NCBI GenBank assembly: GCA_949825065.1
Contig: OX463846.1
Span: forward strand, 13,701,753-13,765,752
Length of the DNA: 64,000 nucleotides
From: Odontocerum albicorne
Taxonomy: Eukaryota > Arthropoda > Insecta > Trichoptera > Odontoceridae
Direction of reading: 5' to 3'
Below are positions 13,800-25,520 of the stretch, piece after piece. The notes below the pieces were generated by a model, which did no database searches, had not been told where the DNA came from, and saw nothing but the letters and a program-made list of their open reading frames with translations. The position numbers and the translations under genes were made by a program. Every line of letters starts with the position of its first letter. The first letter of the stretch is position 1.

Positions 13800-15100
13800 A
13801 AAATAGGTAAGATACAAAAGAATATGTAGCTTTTAGGCTAAACACTGAGTAGTCCTATCTTAACGGGTAGTTTTTTCTGAAACTTGAGACGATTTTCATA
13901 TAGCTATTTGTCTCTTAGCCACTGTATGGATACAATCCCTCTCGTTCGTACAAATATCGATCTTTTGGCGATCCTCCACCTACTGAGACCTTTCAAGTTT
14001 TTGGTATTCGAAGGACGAAACCCTAAATTTCACAAAACCCTTGCAGAGAGAGTTATCACCAGGGCAGAGTTCTTATCATTAGTGCAGGCTCTAGGACATG
14101 AAACATGTTCGATAGCTTGATTATAAACAAAAATGGCAAGATTCCGATTTGTGGACACCAATTATATGAATAGTGGATGGATTTAGTATTTTGACTTCTC
14201 CTGTAGCGTTGGACCTTAAGTCCGTCGTCACTAATATTCTTATCCCACTTAGGTGTATCAGCACCGGAAGAGGAGCCCTTTCTTCATCCCTACGTGACGT
14301 CGCGTAAAAAATAATTAAAATTTCGATCTTTTAGTGTAGATCGCGCTGGACGGGGTCTTATTTTGTTCTCCTAAACATAGTGGATTGTGGTGGGATCGAA
14401 CTGAACTGATATTTAGTTGTCTTTTCATCATGTATTTTACTAACGTTTAGTTAAAAAATACGTAACTTAAAGAAGAAAAATCGATTTGTGACAGTCAGTA
14501 TCTAAAGATCCACGACAATCTTTTGACATTATGGTGTTTCAATTTATTTCTTACTCTTGTCTTTGTTACACTTGGATGAATTGATTGAATTATACGAGTA
14601 TGTATGGATTCGCTTTGTTGTGTTGTTCGACCTGTAGGTACTGTTTTTTCTTATTGTGTAAGACTGCTTACATGTTCATGTTAAATTATATGTGTATATT
14701 GTTGCTTTTCACTCTTTGTATTAAATATGTCACGTCATTTGATCATTGAAATAAAATTAAAAAATACTTTATTTTTATTTACCGAAGAGAACTGAATAGA
14801 CCCTGTTATAAGTGTTACCTTTTAGTTTCTTCACATTTTTCTATCTTTTGAGTACTTAAAGTGCATTTACTCAAATTGTTTAAAAACTTCACTGATCGAA
14901 TAAATCTTATAAAAATAGTCGATTATATTTCTAACTAAGCTGCTTTATTATCCCGATACTTAAGCAATACTATATCTACTTTTTTAGTCACTTGAAATAC
15001 CCAGGGATTTCGCTTTTATTGCGAATAGTACACGTTTCCATACAATAGAAAATAAGCATTATATTAAACTTCGTCCTTTTTGTGTAATATATTTGCCATA
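13800..15100. other. Non-coding, no recognised feature
   Basis: AT-rich with a GC-richer patch at about 14200-14310. No frame has recognisable domains. Confidence 0.5.
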
Positions 15101-15380
15101 TTAGGTCTCTCGACACCTATGACTTGTGATGCGTAGATATTTAGGTCTCTCGACACCTATGACTTGTGATGCGTAGATATTTAGGTCTCTCGACACCTAT
15201 GACTTGTGATGCGTAGATATTTAGGTCTCTCGACACCTATGACTTGTGATGCGTAGATATTTAGGTCTCTCGACACCTATGACTTATGATGCGTGGATAT
15301 TTAGGTCTCTCGACACCTATGACTTGTGATGCGTAGATATTTAGGTCTCTCGACACCTATGACTTGTGATGCGTAGATAT
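15101..15380. repeat. Tandem array, seven copies of a 40-bp unit
   Basis: Units begin with TTAGGTCTCTCGACACCTAT at 15101, 15141, 15181, 15221, 15261, 15301 and 15341, each followed by GACTTGTGATGCGTAGATAT. Six units look identical; the fifth differs at two positions (GACTTATG and GCGTGGATAT). There are no spacers between units. Confidence 0.97.
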
Positions 15381-15705
15381 TTATTTACATCCAGAGCTTT
15401 TGCAATGTAATCTCAGTTGTTACTTAACAATAACGGTTGACTTTTGTCTAAATTATAAATATGTTTCTGGAACATGTATTGTAAAATAAGTTCCAAGAAA
15501 TGATAGCATCTGCCTATTAAAATATGTCTAAGGTATGAACTACCTTTCAATACTTCGGGTATTTATTGATCATTAATATACAAAAACGGTTTACTTTCAA
15601 ATTCTTCTTTCTTTTCAACTTTTTATTCCGATATCTTATTACTTTTTCATGACATCATACCTTGACTTTAACCAATTTTTTTATTATGATAGAAATAATC
15701 GTCAA

Positions 15706-15915
15706 CCTTCGTCGTGGTCTAGTTACTAAAACACTTGACTGCTACTCAGATGTTTTAAACTCGATTCTTGATGGTACTCAAAAAGCATTCCAGTTTGGTT
15801 AAGAGTTTGTCGACGAAGTTATTGTCAGATTTTCTGAACTGCGAAGTGCGTACCTACTATAGTGGTCATATCAGTGTGAAAGAAGACAATATTGTCTTTA
15901 GTTTGATAGACGATT
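15706..15915 (+). mobile_element. SINE, family B, diverged copy
   Basis: CCTTCGTCGTGGTCTAGTTA (box A area), then AACTCGATTCTTGATGGTAC (box B area), then CCAGTTTGGTTAAGAGTTTG, TCGACGAAG and AGACAATATTGTC. The order matches the other family B copies. Confidence 0.65.
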
Positions 15916-16192
15916 AACGATCGGATAACCATACTTTGAGTAAATAATAAATTTCAGGGATACGGAAAAATGAAAGAAAATAAATCGAAAGTATATTTCC
16001 ATTTATTTGACTTTAAACAACAAATAATAATAATAATAAACCATAAATATAAAATTTAACGATAATCTGTGCACACACAAATGCCGGACACATATTCTAT
16101 CAATAATAATTATGTGAAAATAATATGTACAACTAGAATTATGCAAACTATACAGTAATTGATTCGTTTTTACGGTATCTTGGCCCTAAATG

Positions 16193-16324
16193 CGTGTGTT
16201 ACATTATACCATCTCAGGGCCACAGTTGGTGATATTCGTGTGTTACATTATACCATCTCAGGGCCACAGTTGGTGATATTCGTGTGTTACATTATACCAT
16301 CTCAGGGCCATAGTTGGTGATATT
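16193..16324. repeat. Tandem array, three copies of a 44-bp unit
   Basis: Units start at 16193, 16237 and 16281 with CGTGTGTTACATTATACCAT and continue CTCAGGGCCACAGTTGGTGA. The third differs by one base (CCATAG). A fourth partial unit can be seen just before (GGCCCTAAATG). Confidence 0.95.
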
Positions 16325-16329
16325 CGGTA

Positions 16330-19140
16330 AATTATGACTAATATACATTAAGTTAAAAGTATTAAGCAAAGAGATATTTAGTTTCACTAGATAAAGTTGT
16401 CATACTGTGTATAAATAACAATTAACATGAACACAAAACTTATTTATTTGGAACAGTTATTGTTTAACGAAGTGTCGGGCAAAGCGAAAATCGGTTTAGT
16501 AAAAGTGACTACAGGACAGCATGTTTATTAAGATTTGCTGTTTTTTTAAAGAACTGTCATATAAATATATTAATTGAAATAAATATTCTGGGAAACTAAT
16601 TGTTTTTTATTATTATGTTAAGATACAATCCTTTCAAGCCTTTTAATTTTAATCCCTTAATTTAGGTATTGCAGCTTTTATTTTTAATAAATGAAAAGTT
16701 ATGAAGATTGAAAGATTTTTTTTGTTGACATTATCTCGATTGAGTTAAAAAATATTCATATATCATTTACGTTAAACAAAGTTTGCGCTTTGCACGGTAA
16801 AAAGTCCAAAGATTGACTAATTTTTTTATAAAAAAATATTTTTTTCTTTTCTTCATAAATTAAATTTCATAAAGCATTAAGTTTTATTGAAATGATATAT
16901 GTAAGAATACAAAATTAAAGTAGTATTTGAAGGTCTTGAATAAAATGAAAACAATGCAAATAATATCAAATATGAATTTCAAGCTTAGAAAATTGATGTG
17001 AATAAAAAAACTTTGATTAAAAGTCTAAACATTTATAATTTGAGATCATTGTAACAATACACATATGATTTTCCTACTTTTCTATTGTCCATGTGATAAA
17101 AAAGATATAGAAGGAAGGCAATCCTTAAAACATTTTTGGTTTTAAATCCTTACGTAATTACTTTTGAAATATCAATAATGAAAAATTATTTTCTAAAAGC
17201 TTTAGCTGTTGAAATATTAACTTTAAAACGTAATTTTGAAATTTTTAAAGAGCCAGAAATATTCAAAATAATTTTAAATACTTAATTTTTTAGATACAAG
17301 CAATTGCAAATGAAGATTTTTTTATGAAATTTACGAGTATTTGTGTTCAAAACTTTTAATTGATAATAATGCAATGAGTTGAAGATATTTTTTTAAAATG
17401 TAGGATTTCTTTTTCTTTGGGACTGAAAATATATTAAGATCAGTAATATATTCAAAATTAAATGAAATTTAGAACTATTATTGGAAAATTATTTTTGAAA
17501 AGAATAAAATATCCATAAAAGTTGACAAAAGAAAAACAATAAATAATTAAAACGACTTTATTTACAATAGGATACACCGACTGTTAATAAAATATTTCAA
17601 TATTGCAGAAAACTTGCATTCTTAAATAATTTATCATTTCAAAAATTTATTACATAAACACTCAATAGAAATTTAAAACGAAAAAAAAAAAAACAAAATA
17701 GTTTGATGAAAATCATTTACACGACATAGTTTTTGAAATTAAAAGTGTAATGTAATATTGTGAAGACAGGATATAAAAAAATATTTTTTGCTACATACTT
17801 CCGAATCGTTGGTAATTTTATAAAATTTATACACGTGATTAAAACAAAATTTAACATTGCAATATTACAACTATATGTAATAGTGACAAAGATATGAGTC
17901 AAAAATCGATATGTTAATTAAATCTGAGAGCGAGATGGGTTTGTATACATATTTAAAAAGGTATTTTTATAAGTGTTTGAATGAATATAAGAGTTGAATT
18001 TTATCACACATAAATATTTTATTATTTAAGTACATCATAAAAAGTCAGCCAAAAACAGCTACTGATAATATTATCTTTAATTGAAAAATATCTAGAACAG
18101 TTGTATTTTCTTTACTTTAGAACTGGGAAATTTACTTGAAAAAAATGTGACAATGTTATGTTTTACGTCCGGACCGATGATTTTATTTTTAAAATAAATA
18201 AAAAAAATGATTTTACTTTATGCAACATTGATTCTGGGAAATACCACAATGTTTAACTTTTAAGTTTCTTGAAATAAAAAGAATATTATTTCAACTAGAC
18301 AATAATAAATTAAAAGTTAAACTTTAAAAGTAAATGTATATATTTAAAGGGTAATTCTAGTTTTTCGTAGAACTTTTTAAATAAATTAAATACCGGTAGT
18401 TATACGTAATTTTACCTTATTCGCTATGAGTAGCAAACAATTTGTTTGATCGTAAGCTTAGAAACTTAACAATTTATTCCAGATTCCAGTAATAACAATA
18501 CATTTTAACCCTTTTCAGCATCAAACCACATTAAATTGTGATAACAGTAATTAAAAAGACAATCTTTTAATCCAATAAAAAAATTTAATATGGGTAAATT
18601 TTCTGCGATATTTATTGAAACACTTAAAATATTGAACATCAGTATAAGGAGACGTTGAAAAAAATATGTAATGCTTTTATGTTTTATATAATATATAGTA
18701 TTTTTAAATGCAGTTTAATTTCGATTAGTAGATTAGGGTGTTTCTATTAAGTATATTTTTGGAGCTGTTATACATTTGTGGTTTAATATCAAAATCTAGC
18801 AAATCGATGAGACCTCTTTATAGTCAAAAGAAAATATAAAATTAAAGTTTTTGAAATACAAAAATTCCCTTCAATACTAGGAAAATTTATTAATGATCGA
18901 CTCCCTTTTGTCGCACCCGAAACAAGAGGTATTTTTTTGAGTATTGCACAAATGAAAGCTCGAGTGAAAATAGCTTTAAGTGTTAAATCTTTCAGTGTTA
19001 AGTTCTTATATCAATTTATAAATTCCTATATATTTACAGTTTTTTGTCGAGTTTATATACCACAGTCACATATTTGGCTTGCGTTTCGCTGATCATTGCT
19101 CAGCCCCCCCTTGCTCCGGGAGGCGGAGCGAACTGGGTCC
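16330..19140. other. Very AT-rich 3' flank, including the 3' UTR of the zinc-finger gene
   Basis: The minus-strand gene ends at 19141, so its 3' UTR runs from here toward lower coordinates. Several AATAAA signals occur on the minus strand; the nearest is at 18886-18891, about 250 bases after the stop, with others at 18611-18616 and beyond. In such AT-rich sequence I cannot pick the real one. No transposon was recognised between 16.4 and 19.1 kb. Confidence 0.5.
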
Positions 19141-20460
19141 TCACGGGTGTAGGCCCCGGGGCCCGAATAGCGGGTATGGCTGGAAATAGGCTGCCAGGTG
19201 TGGGGGAAGAGGCATGGGGAGTTGCGGAGGAAGCAACTGCGGAGGTTTGCTATAGGGATGGAACCTCGGAGCTAAAGGGCTGAGTGGGGGCGTTGGATAA
19301 GCCCGTGGGAGCAGTGGGTGGGATCCACCTCCACCGAGACCACTCAAAGAGCTTAATGAGCTTAATCCTGAGTTTCCTTCACCAAGTGCTGCAGCGTGTC
19401 CTCTCAAATGTTGCAAAAGTTCTTCAGAACCAGCAAAACGTTTTCCGCAATAAGCGGAATCACCGCCAACCCAACTGCATACATAAGGCAGTTGAGACGC
19501 GGCAGCTAAAGCCGCTAGTTGTGCGTGAGCATAAGCAGCCGCAGGATGACCTGGAGGGGGAAAAGAAGGTGCTTTGGCATGATCGCATTGAGCGCATCCT
19601 GCCGGACAGGCTCCTTGTTTGTACCCTGCTAGTAAGTGAGCGCTTAGTGAGCATCCTGTACAATAAGGATCTCTACACGCATCTGCTTGTCCAGCTTTCA
19701 GTCTTGCATAGCTCAGGTAAGGGTTTAGAGCGCCGGCTTTCAAAGCGGCATGGTGTTGCGCAGCCAGTAATCCTCCAGCCATTAAGTCTGCTGGTAAATG
19801 AAAACCTGGTCCAGGAAGTCCTCCAAAGAACGCTGACGAAGAAACCGGGATACTGTGTCCAGGTTTAAATGTTCCCAATGGTAAGTCTTTCAAAGCAGGA
19901 TCGCTAGCTGAGCTCAACATACTTGATGTATAACTTAGTTTAGATCCAGTAGGACTATGGAGCGATCCATTTGAATTTGAACTATCCCCATTTTGTCTTA
20001 AGTTGACTGGAGAACTCTGCGATGGGCTTATTCTATCTGTAGATTTTTCAGAGGGAGATTTTCGCTGGTGCGGTGGGGATGTTCTTTGCGACGATGAACT
20101 GTGGTTGCTAGGACATCTGGGCTGTGTCGGAGTATTTGCAGCACTTCCCTTGGATGATACTGGTGTTCTAACTCTCTGTCCGCTGGGAACTCTTTCTTCG
20201 GGAGATCTGGTTTTATCTCTTGATGTTAAACATGATTCATATGGTTTGAAACTAGCTTTAACGGGAATTTCACTACTAGAATTATTACTAATTGATGATG
20301 CTGGAGAACTCTTGTCCCTGGAGCTCTCTGTAGAGTGTTTGTGGCTAGACTTGTGGCTCGCCTTCTCCGCAGCTGAGATGAGTTTCGGGTTTGGTGTATC
20401 GGCCCCTATGGCACTGCATGTTTGTGCTAATAAGGCCAACGGACTCTTCTTCGCATCCAA
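19141..20460 (-). CDS. elB: Elbow/Noc-family zinc-finger protein, terminal coding exon
   Basis: This exon encodes residues 24-462 of the predicted protein. In order it shows: LDAKKSPLALLAQTCSAIG (24-42), which holds the Sp-type motif of the NET (Noc, Elbow, Tlp-1) family; a Ser/Pro/Thr-rich low-complexity region; an FKPYES motif (94-99) of the kind used by this family to bind Groucho; cysteine clusters at 285/290/293 and 308/312/315; one C2H2 finger with unusual spacing, C351-x9-C361-x12-H374-x3-H378; PTPPLSP; and the C-terminal AAYFQPYPLFGPRG. Family members are nuclear co-repressors acting in leg, tracheal, eye and appendage patterning. The 3' splice site TTTTGTTACAG falls at 20471-20461 and the frame upstream of it is intronic. 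Local GC is far above the surroundings. Elbow B is preferred over the paralogue noc from the N-terminal sequence as I remember it, not from an alignment; family assignment is firm. Plus-strand frames across it are shadows. Confidence 0.93.
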   Translation of the reverse strand: MDAKKSPLALLAQTCSAIGADTPNPKLISAAEKASHKSSHKHSTESSRDKSSPASSISNNSSSEIPVKASFKPYESCLTSRDKTRSPEERVPSGQRVRTPVSSKGSAANTPTQPRCPSNHSSSSQRTSPPHQRKSPSEKSTDRISPSQSSPVNLRQNGDSSNSNGSLHSPTGSKLSYTSSMLSSASDPALKDLPLGTFKPGHSIPVSSSAFFGGLPGPGFHLPADLMAGGLLAAQHHAALKAGALNPYLSYARLKAGQADACRDPYCTGCSLSAHLLAGYKQGACPAGCAQCDHAKAPSFPPPGHPAAAYAHAQLAALAAASQLPYVCSWVGGDSAYCGKRFAGSEELLQHLRGHAAALGEGNSGLSSLSSLSGLGGGGSHPLLPRAYPTPPLSPLAPRFHPYSKPPQLLPPQLPMPLPPHLAAYFQPYPLFGPRGLHP

Positions 20461-20715
20461 CTGTAACAAAAGAAAAGTTCTAATCAATTTTCAGAGTTAT
20501 ATACGAGTACCTGACTTCCAGTTAGCTGAAAGAGTAATTTATACGGATGATTAAAATCCATGAAGTACTCGTACATGGTTCGCAATCCAAATAACATTCT
20601 CGTTGACTACCACATTTTGTATAAATTATAAATAACTAACAATTATTGTACATACTCATCTTTTATACATTCTTCATTTGTTTTGAAAATCTAATTTTTA
20701 TATATATTTTTTGTT

Positions 20716-20797
20716 TATAAAAGCAAACCTTATAAATTTATCTTATGTTTTTAAAGCAAACTTTCATAAAGTCTTCTTTTGTTTTTAAAGCAAACTT
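20716..20797. repeat. Three short imperfect repeats
   Basis: TTTATAAAAGCAAACCTT, TTTTTAAAGCAAACTTTC and TTTTTAAAGCAAACTTGT occur at roughly 36-bp spacing just inside the 3' end of the intron. Function unknown. Confidence 0.6.
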
Positions 20798-22044
20798 GTT
20801 GGTCAAGCATGATTTTTTTTAAGTAATTATTTGTTTATTGTCTCACTGAGCTATACATCTGTTTTAATATGGCAACTAAAAGCTATAAATTGCTGTCACC
20901 AGTAGCATAGCGAGGCGCTGGGCAGTTGCCAAGGGTGCTGTTGACATCCTCGGCACCGTTGACACCCTCGACACCGTTTAGGTTTCGAATTCATAAATGT
21001 TAATACTTTAACAACATTAAAAAAGGCGAATATTGAAACTCACACGAACGAATCACCAAGTGCGTCAAATTTGTTAAGAGCATCAAAAACTTAGCTACGC
21101 CTCAGGCTGTCAAGTGTAAAAGTGCAAATTAACTCAAACAATGAAATTAGAATAACATAGAATAAATATTGACGTTTTGTATTGTTATATACTTTTGGTT
21201 TTTCCCTGTTTGAATTTCTGTCAAAACGACTTATTATTATCAATATTACTTTTTGATGTATATAATACATATTTGTGGATTTAATTTAAGGCAATCTCTT
21301 TTAACCAACGAGAAACCAACGAGAGTGTTAAAGAGGTTTCAAGTAAAAATTTGTCTTACTACAATAAGTAGGCCACAGAGGTCTTCTCTACGACAGTTGT
21401 ATACGATATCAAACTTGTCAGTAACATGTGAGAGAATAGACAAAAAGTGGAAACAGACTTCATAATTATATTCAAATTGATAGATATTCATTTGAGAAAT
21501 AAAATAACCTAATGATCAATAACATTACATAAATCATTACATGAAATATAAAAAAAGTGTTAAACAAAGATTTGCTTTCTGCATTAGTTTAATTCAAAGT
21601 TCAGCCAAATACCTCGGGCAGATTTCAGTATAAGTCGTAGAAAAATTAAATTTCCTGCAACATCCGGATGTCTTGGCTGTGACGGCAGCCTGGCAGTCTA
21701 ACAGCCGGGAGTGTATGTGAAGAAGACGTCTGTTTAGATGGCATCAAGATTAAAAAGATGATGTTATGTGGAGAGAAGTGGGTAGGGTTAGATATAATAT
21801 CTCCGTCTGTGGAAGAATCATTGCTGTCAGAATTGAGATTCAAACCAGACCCATGATTGAACTGAATTACTTTTTGAGTTTTTTTTAATCGAAGAAAAAA
21901 AAAACAGAAGATTTCTTAGATTCTTTGACCATTCTCGTATTGGGAATATGCACCATGTTGCATTTGTTCAATAGAGGAAAGAATAGTTGTAGATGGGGTA
22001 CAATCTTACAACCATTGAAAACATTGACCGAGATGACGCGTTAA

Positions 22045-22655
22045 CCTTTCCTTCCCTGTGTTGGGTATCTTCTACACGTTGCTTCTAATAACCATCAATA
22101 TCTCTATAAATATAATAAACACAAGGTTAAGAATTTAGGTATTCCTTCATAATATATTTACGCATTGATTTAAAAAATAATATTATTAATAATCAGAATT
22201 TATCGACTACATCGAGGTGTTTTGTAAAGATCGAAATCAAATTCGCATTTAAACGCGGCGCTGCCTCGTCTTGACGATAGGTGAATAGTATGCGGGAAGC
22301 GCGACACTATATTCGCATCTCACTCTTGCATACTAGACTGAATTGGGAGAACCTGAATTGCCGCAAGCATATGCGTAAGCGCCGGGGTATGCGACTGTAT
22401 TCCGCGCCGCTAGTAGCTTCTAAACTTGCAAATAGGTTGGACGTACGCCCGTTCCGTGAGCGGTGCCAGATGGTTTTTTAATGTTTTCAGCAAATACATC
22501 TCAATTATTATAATTTTTAACTTCAATTATAATTAATTAAGGGGATTATCTATGAATGTTCTTATTTTTCCGATTTAAAATCGCTCATTTTTTATTGCGT
22601 ACTCACTACCCAACACCGTAACACGCGTATTATTTTTATCACCGTAAGGGAAGGG
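22045..22655. mobile_element. Probable piggyBac-type MITE with TTAA target sites
   Basis: TTAA at 22041-22044 and 22656-22659 bracket the unit. Left terminus: CCTTTCCTTCCCTGTGTTGG. Right terminus, read inward on the minus strand: CCCTTCCCTTACGGTG, and after about 30 extra bases GGTGTTGGGTAGTG. TTAA target sites and CC-starting inverted repeats are piggyBac traits. The interior is GC-rich at 22250-22450, with repeated GCATATGCG-like motifs and no transposase frame. Confidence 0.55.
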
Positions 22656-24004
22656 TTAACGACTTGCGCTAGCGCTGACATGTTTGCGCCACAAAAGAGA
22701 AATATAATACACACATTCATACCTCGCTTTACGGACTCCCTGTTAACAGAATTTCGCTATAACGGAGTTAAAAAAAACAATCAACAAACTCACTTTGTGT
22801 AAAAAAATCAATATAGACAATATTTTAAAATTGGAATTGAAATAAAGATTTGCACGAAATATACAGAAATCCAGCCTAAAGCGACACGGTGATAAAAATA
22901 AACATTTCTCGAAAATTAACATTGCCACAATTAGTGGACGCTTCTACATATTTTGAAAAGGAAATTTAAATCTAATTCAAAATGATTCCGATGAAGACAG
23001 AAGTTTCAAAGTTCTTGGATAATTAATTGCATATATATTGCAGAGCAAAAGAGGTTATTAGCTAATTATCAAATTTTGAGTTTAATATTTGCTCCCAGTT
23101 CTTGCTTCCCAATTGACCATTTCTGAAATTGAATCTTCATTGTAAATGCTGTATTTTTTATATTTGTATTACAAATAAATATATTTCCTCTATCTAGATA
23201 TTTTAGAATACAATTTTTCTCAAGTATTCAATTGATTTACTATTTTCCTTCATGTAACGCAGATATACCTGTGCCACCAAAGGTAAAATTATAATATATT
23301 TTAAATTAAGTCGGAGTTGTTTTAATGATTTGAGGGATTTTTTATCGAAATGTACTCAAGAAGGCGAAGAAGATTTAGTACATTTAGAAGAATGAAGCTA
23401 CTAAAAATTCAAAATGAGATAATTTCAAATTATAGAAAAAAATATTCCAATATTCTATTAACATACTTAAGTACGTACTTTGTTTTTATAAACCACAATA
23501 CTCTGACCTCAGGACAATCTATCGACCTTTGGTTTTATTACTTAGTCAATATCAAGTATTTAAGGTCAGAAATAACAGATGTTCTCGTAAAAATAACATA
23601 TTTGTTTGTTGTAAACCTACATTATAACAATGAAGACATGAAGTTTTATGAAAACTGTTTTACCAATGTTATAAATAAGATATTATTGACTGTATGATAA
23701 ATCGTGGTAATGAAAATAAATTATGTGTCTGCGACCAATTTATCACATTTTACGATACATTCTGAATATTATAGATACCATCCTATACTCGCACTCAAAA
23801 CATAAATAGTATAAATCTATGTTTTTCTTATCGTAAATGCCATAGACTAATGCCAGTTAGACATGATGCTACATTTCATACAATTAATATTTTTGACAGC
23901 TTCAATTTCATTGGTTGATTGCATTAAAAATAGATGACATCGTTATATCGGCATCGACAGTAGATACAATAAATGAATACATTTTTTTGCTGCAGTCTCA
24001 GATA

Positions 24005-24485
24005 TTTTTGGAGTGAGTTTGATGATGTATAAGGAGTGCCTGAAAAGGCACTTCCGAATATCCGAGACGTTTTAAGAACTTTTTTGAACTGCTTTTTCAT
24101 TAATTATTGTTTTTTTTCTTTTTTTTTAGTATTTTTGTGATTTTTTCCACGTGTTTTTTGAGGATTTGTGAAGTTGCGCCTATCTGATTCCGTATTTTAA
24201 ACTTTGTTTTAAATTTGTACTTTTTTTTTCAATGATTTGTATTTTTTGCGCAGTGCGGGCTGTGCGCCTGTGGACGACCCAGTATTGTGTTGGTAACATG
24301 TGATTTTGTACGATTTAATACCTGGTTCATTCTGATTGTAATTGTGTAAAAAAAAAATTTTTTTTTGTATATTCTGTCAATCTTAATGCGTTGATCACTC
24401 ACAACTGGCTCTTTTATTTTTTTAATTATTTTGTCATAAGGTACAGTGTACCGTTTACTTACTTATAAATAAATAAATTAAAACA
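24005..24485 (+). mobile_element. Possible non-LTR retrotransposon 3' UTR
   Basis: The stretch starts near a hairpin (GGAGTGCCTGAAAAGGCACTTCC region, 24031-24053), is T-rich in short runs, has a GC-rich TTTGCGCAGTGCGGGCTGTG segment, and ends with ATAAATAAATAAATTAAAA. A 3' hairpin and an A-rich short-repeat tail suggest a retroelement 3' end, but there is no coding part to confirm it. Confidence 0.3.
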
Positions 24486-25324
24486 CGAAATATACATATT
24501 CTTTCGAAATGTGGTGTTGGAGAGGATTGCTGGGAGTTTCATGAACGGAACGACGAACAAATACCTTTACTTTGGATGACCTTAATATCTCAGAAAGACA
24601 ATACTTAATATCCAGATTGTGCACTTGTTATATTCTTCAAATCTTCGGTCACATTTCATGCAAGGAGGGCATGGAGAGGCTCATAGCTAGTGGGAATGGG
24701 GAAGGTCGTAGGAACAGAGGTATAACACAGCAATCTCAGTGTGTATCACATTCCTTAGCATTGATGAGGAAATAAAATGGATATATTATTTGCAAAATTG
24801 CATACGATTTTTGGATCATGTGTTTCAGCCTTAACATATAAGAATGTTTCAGTAATTTACACCAATTAGATTCATATTAGCTTATTTCAAGCTTCTTAGT
24901 ATCTTATGTATTAAGTATGATTTCATTTAACTTTCCAGTTACAAATTGTGAAATATATTTATTTGAAATCACTGTATTTTCAAATAACAAATGATATTTA
25001 AAAGGGAAACCTTATTGAGAACAGACAAGGATGTATGATTATTTCCGATGTTGATAAAATTAGAGATACCCACAATTTTCGATTATTTCCTTACAGTCCT
25101 TTCTTGAATCAAGTGATCTTAGAGTTTTCGTTTATGCATTCTTAAAGTAATTAATCTCAATATATTTTGCTTCCTTCAATTTCATTTGTTTTTTACTTTA
25201 TCAGAAAAAATAAATAAAGTTTGTGCTGAGCGCCCAGTTTTAAAATTTAAATAAATGAATATTTTTGCGAATAGATAATAAGTTTAACTTTTAAAACAAT
25301 GCTATTCAAAAAAAAATAACGAAA

Positions 25325-25520
25325 ATCTAACTCAACAGATCATTTTCAGTTCGGGTTTTCTCCAGTCAACGTTCTCAGTCCGTCTGCCGAAAGTCTGCCT
25401 ATGACGGGACCCAATCACGCACGAGAGACATTTCATTATCCGTTCTCCACCCCTACTACCACCCCGACTCGGCATCACAGAGGAGGGTAGCTGTGAGGGA
25501 AGGGGTAAACCACGTATAAT
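25325..25520. promoter_or_regulatory. GC-richer island in the intron, possible regulatory element
   Basis: Within very AT-rich intron, about 200 bp of balanced composition contain motifs such as CCCAATCACGCACGAGAG and a purine-rich GAGGAGGGTAGCTGTGAGGG. I see no frame, terminal repeats or match to other repeats in the window. Regulatory function is inferred only from composition and position. Confidence 0.2.

Noticed and set aside
15101..15380. CRISPR array or telomeric TTAGG repeat
   Set aside because: Units are contiguous with no spacers, in a eukaryotic context, and TTAGG occurs once per 40 bp rather than in tandem.
20461..20487. Methionine-initiated start of the zinc-finger protein inside the intron
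   Set aside because: The nine codons before LDAKK are unlike the family and include the polypyrimidine tract and AG of a splice acceptor; the true N-terminus is the exon at 42680-42612.
19284..20554. Plus-strand open frames of 183 and 194 codons
   Set aside because: They are antisense shadows of the GC-rich zinc-finger coding exon on the minus strand.
20895..21110. Possible small MITE with AGTAGCATAGCGAGGCG and TAGCTACGCCTCA ends
   Set aside because: The inverted match is short and interrupted and no target duplication is visible; left as unsupported.
23350..23697. 115-codon intronic open frame
   Set aside because: Composition matches flanking AT-rich non-coding DNA and nothing in it is recognisable.
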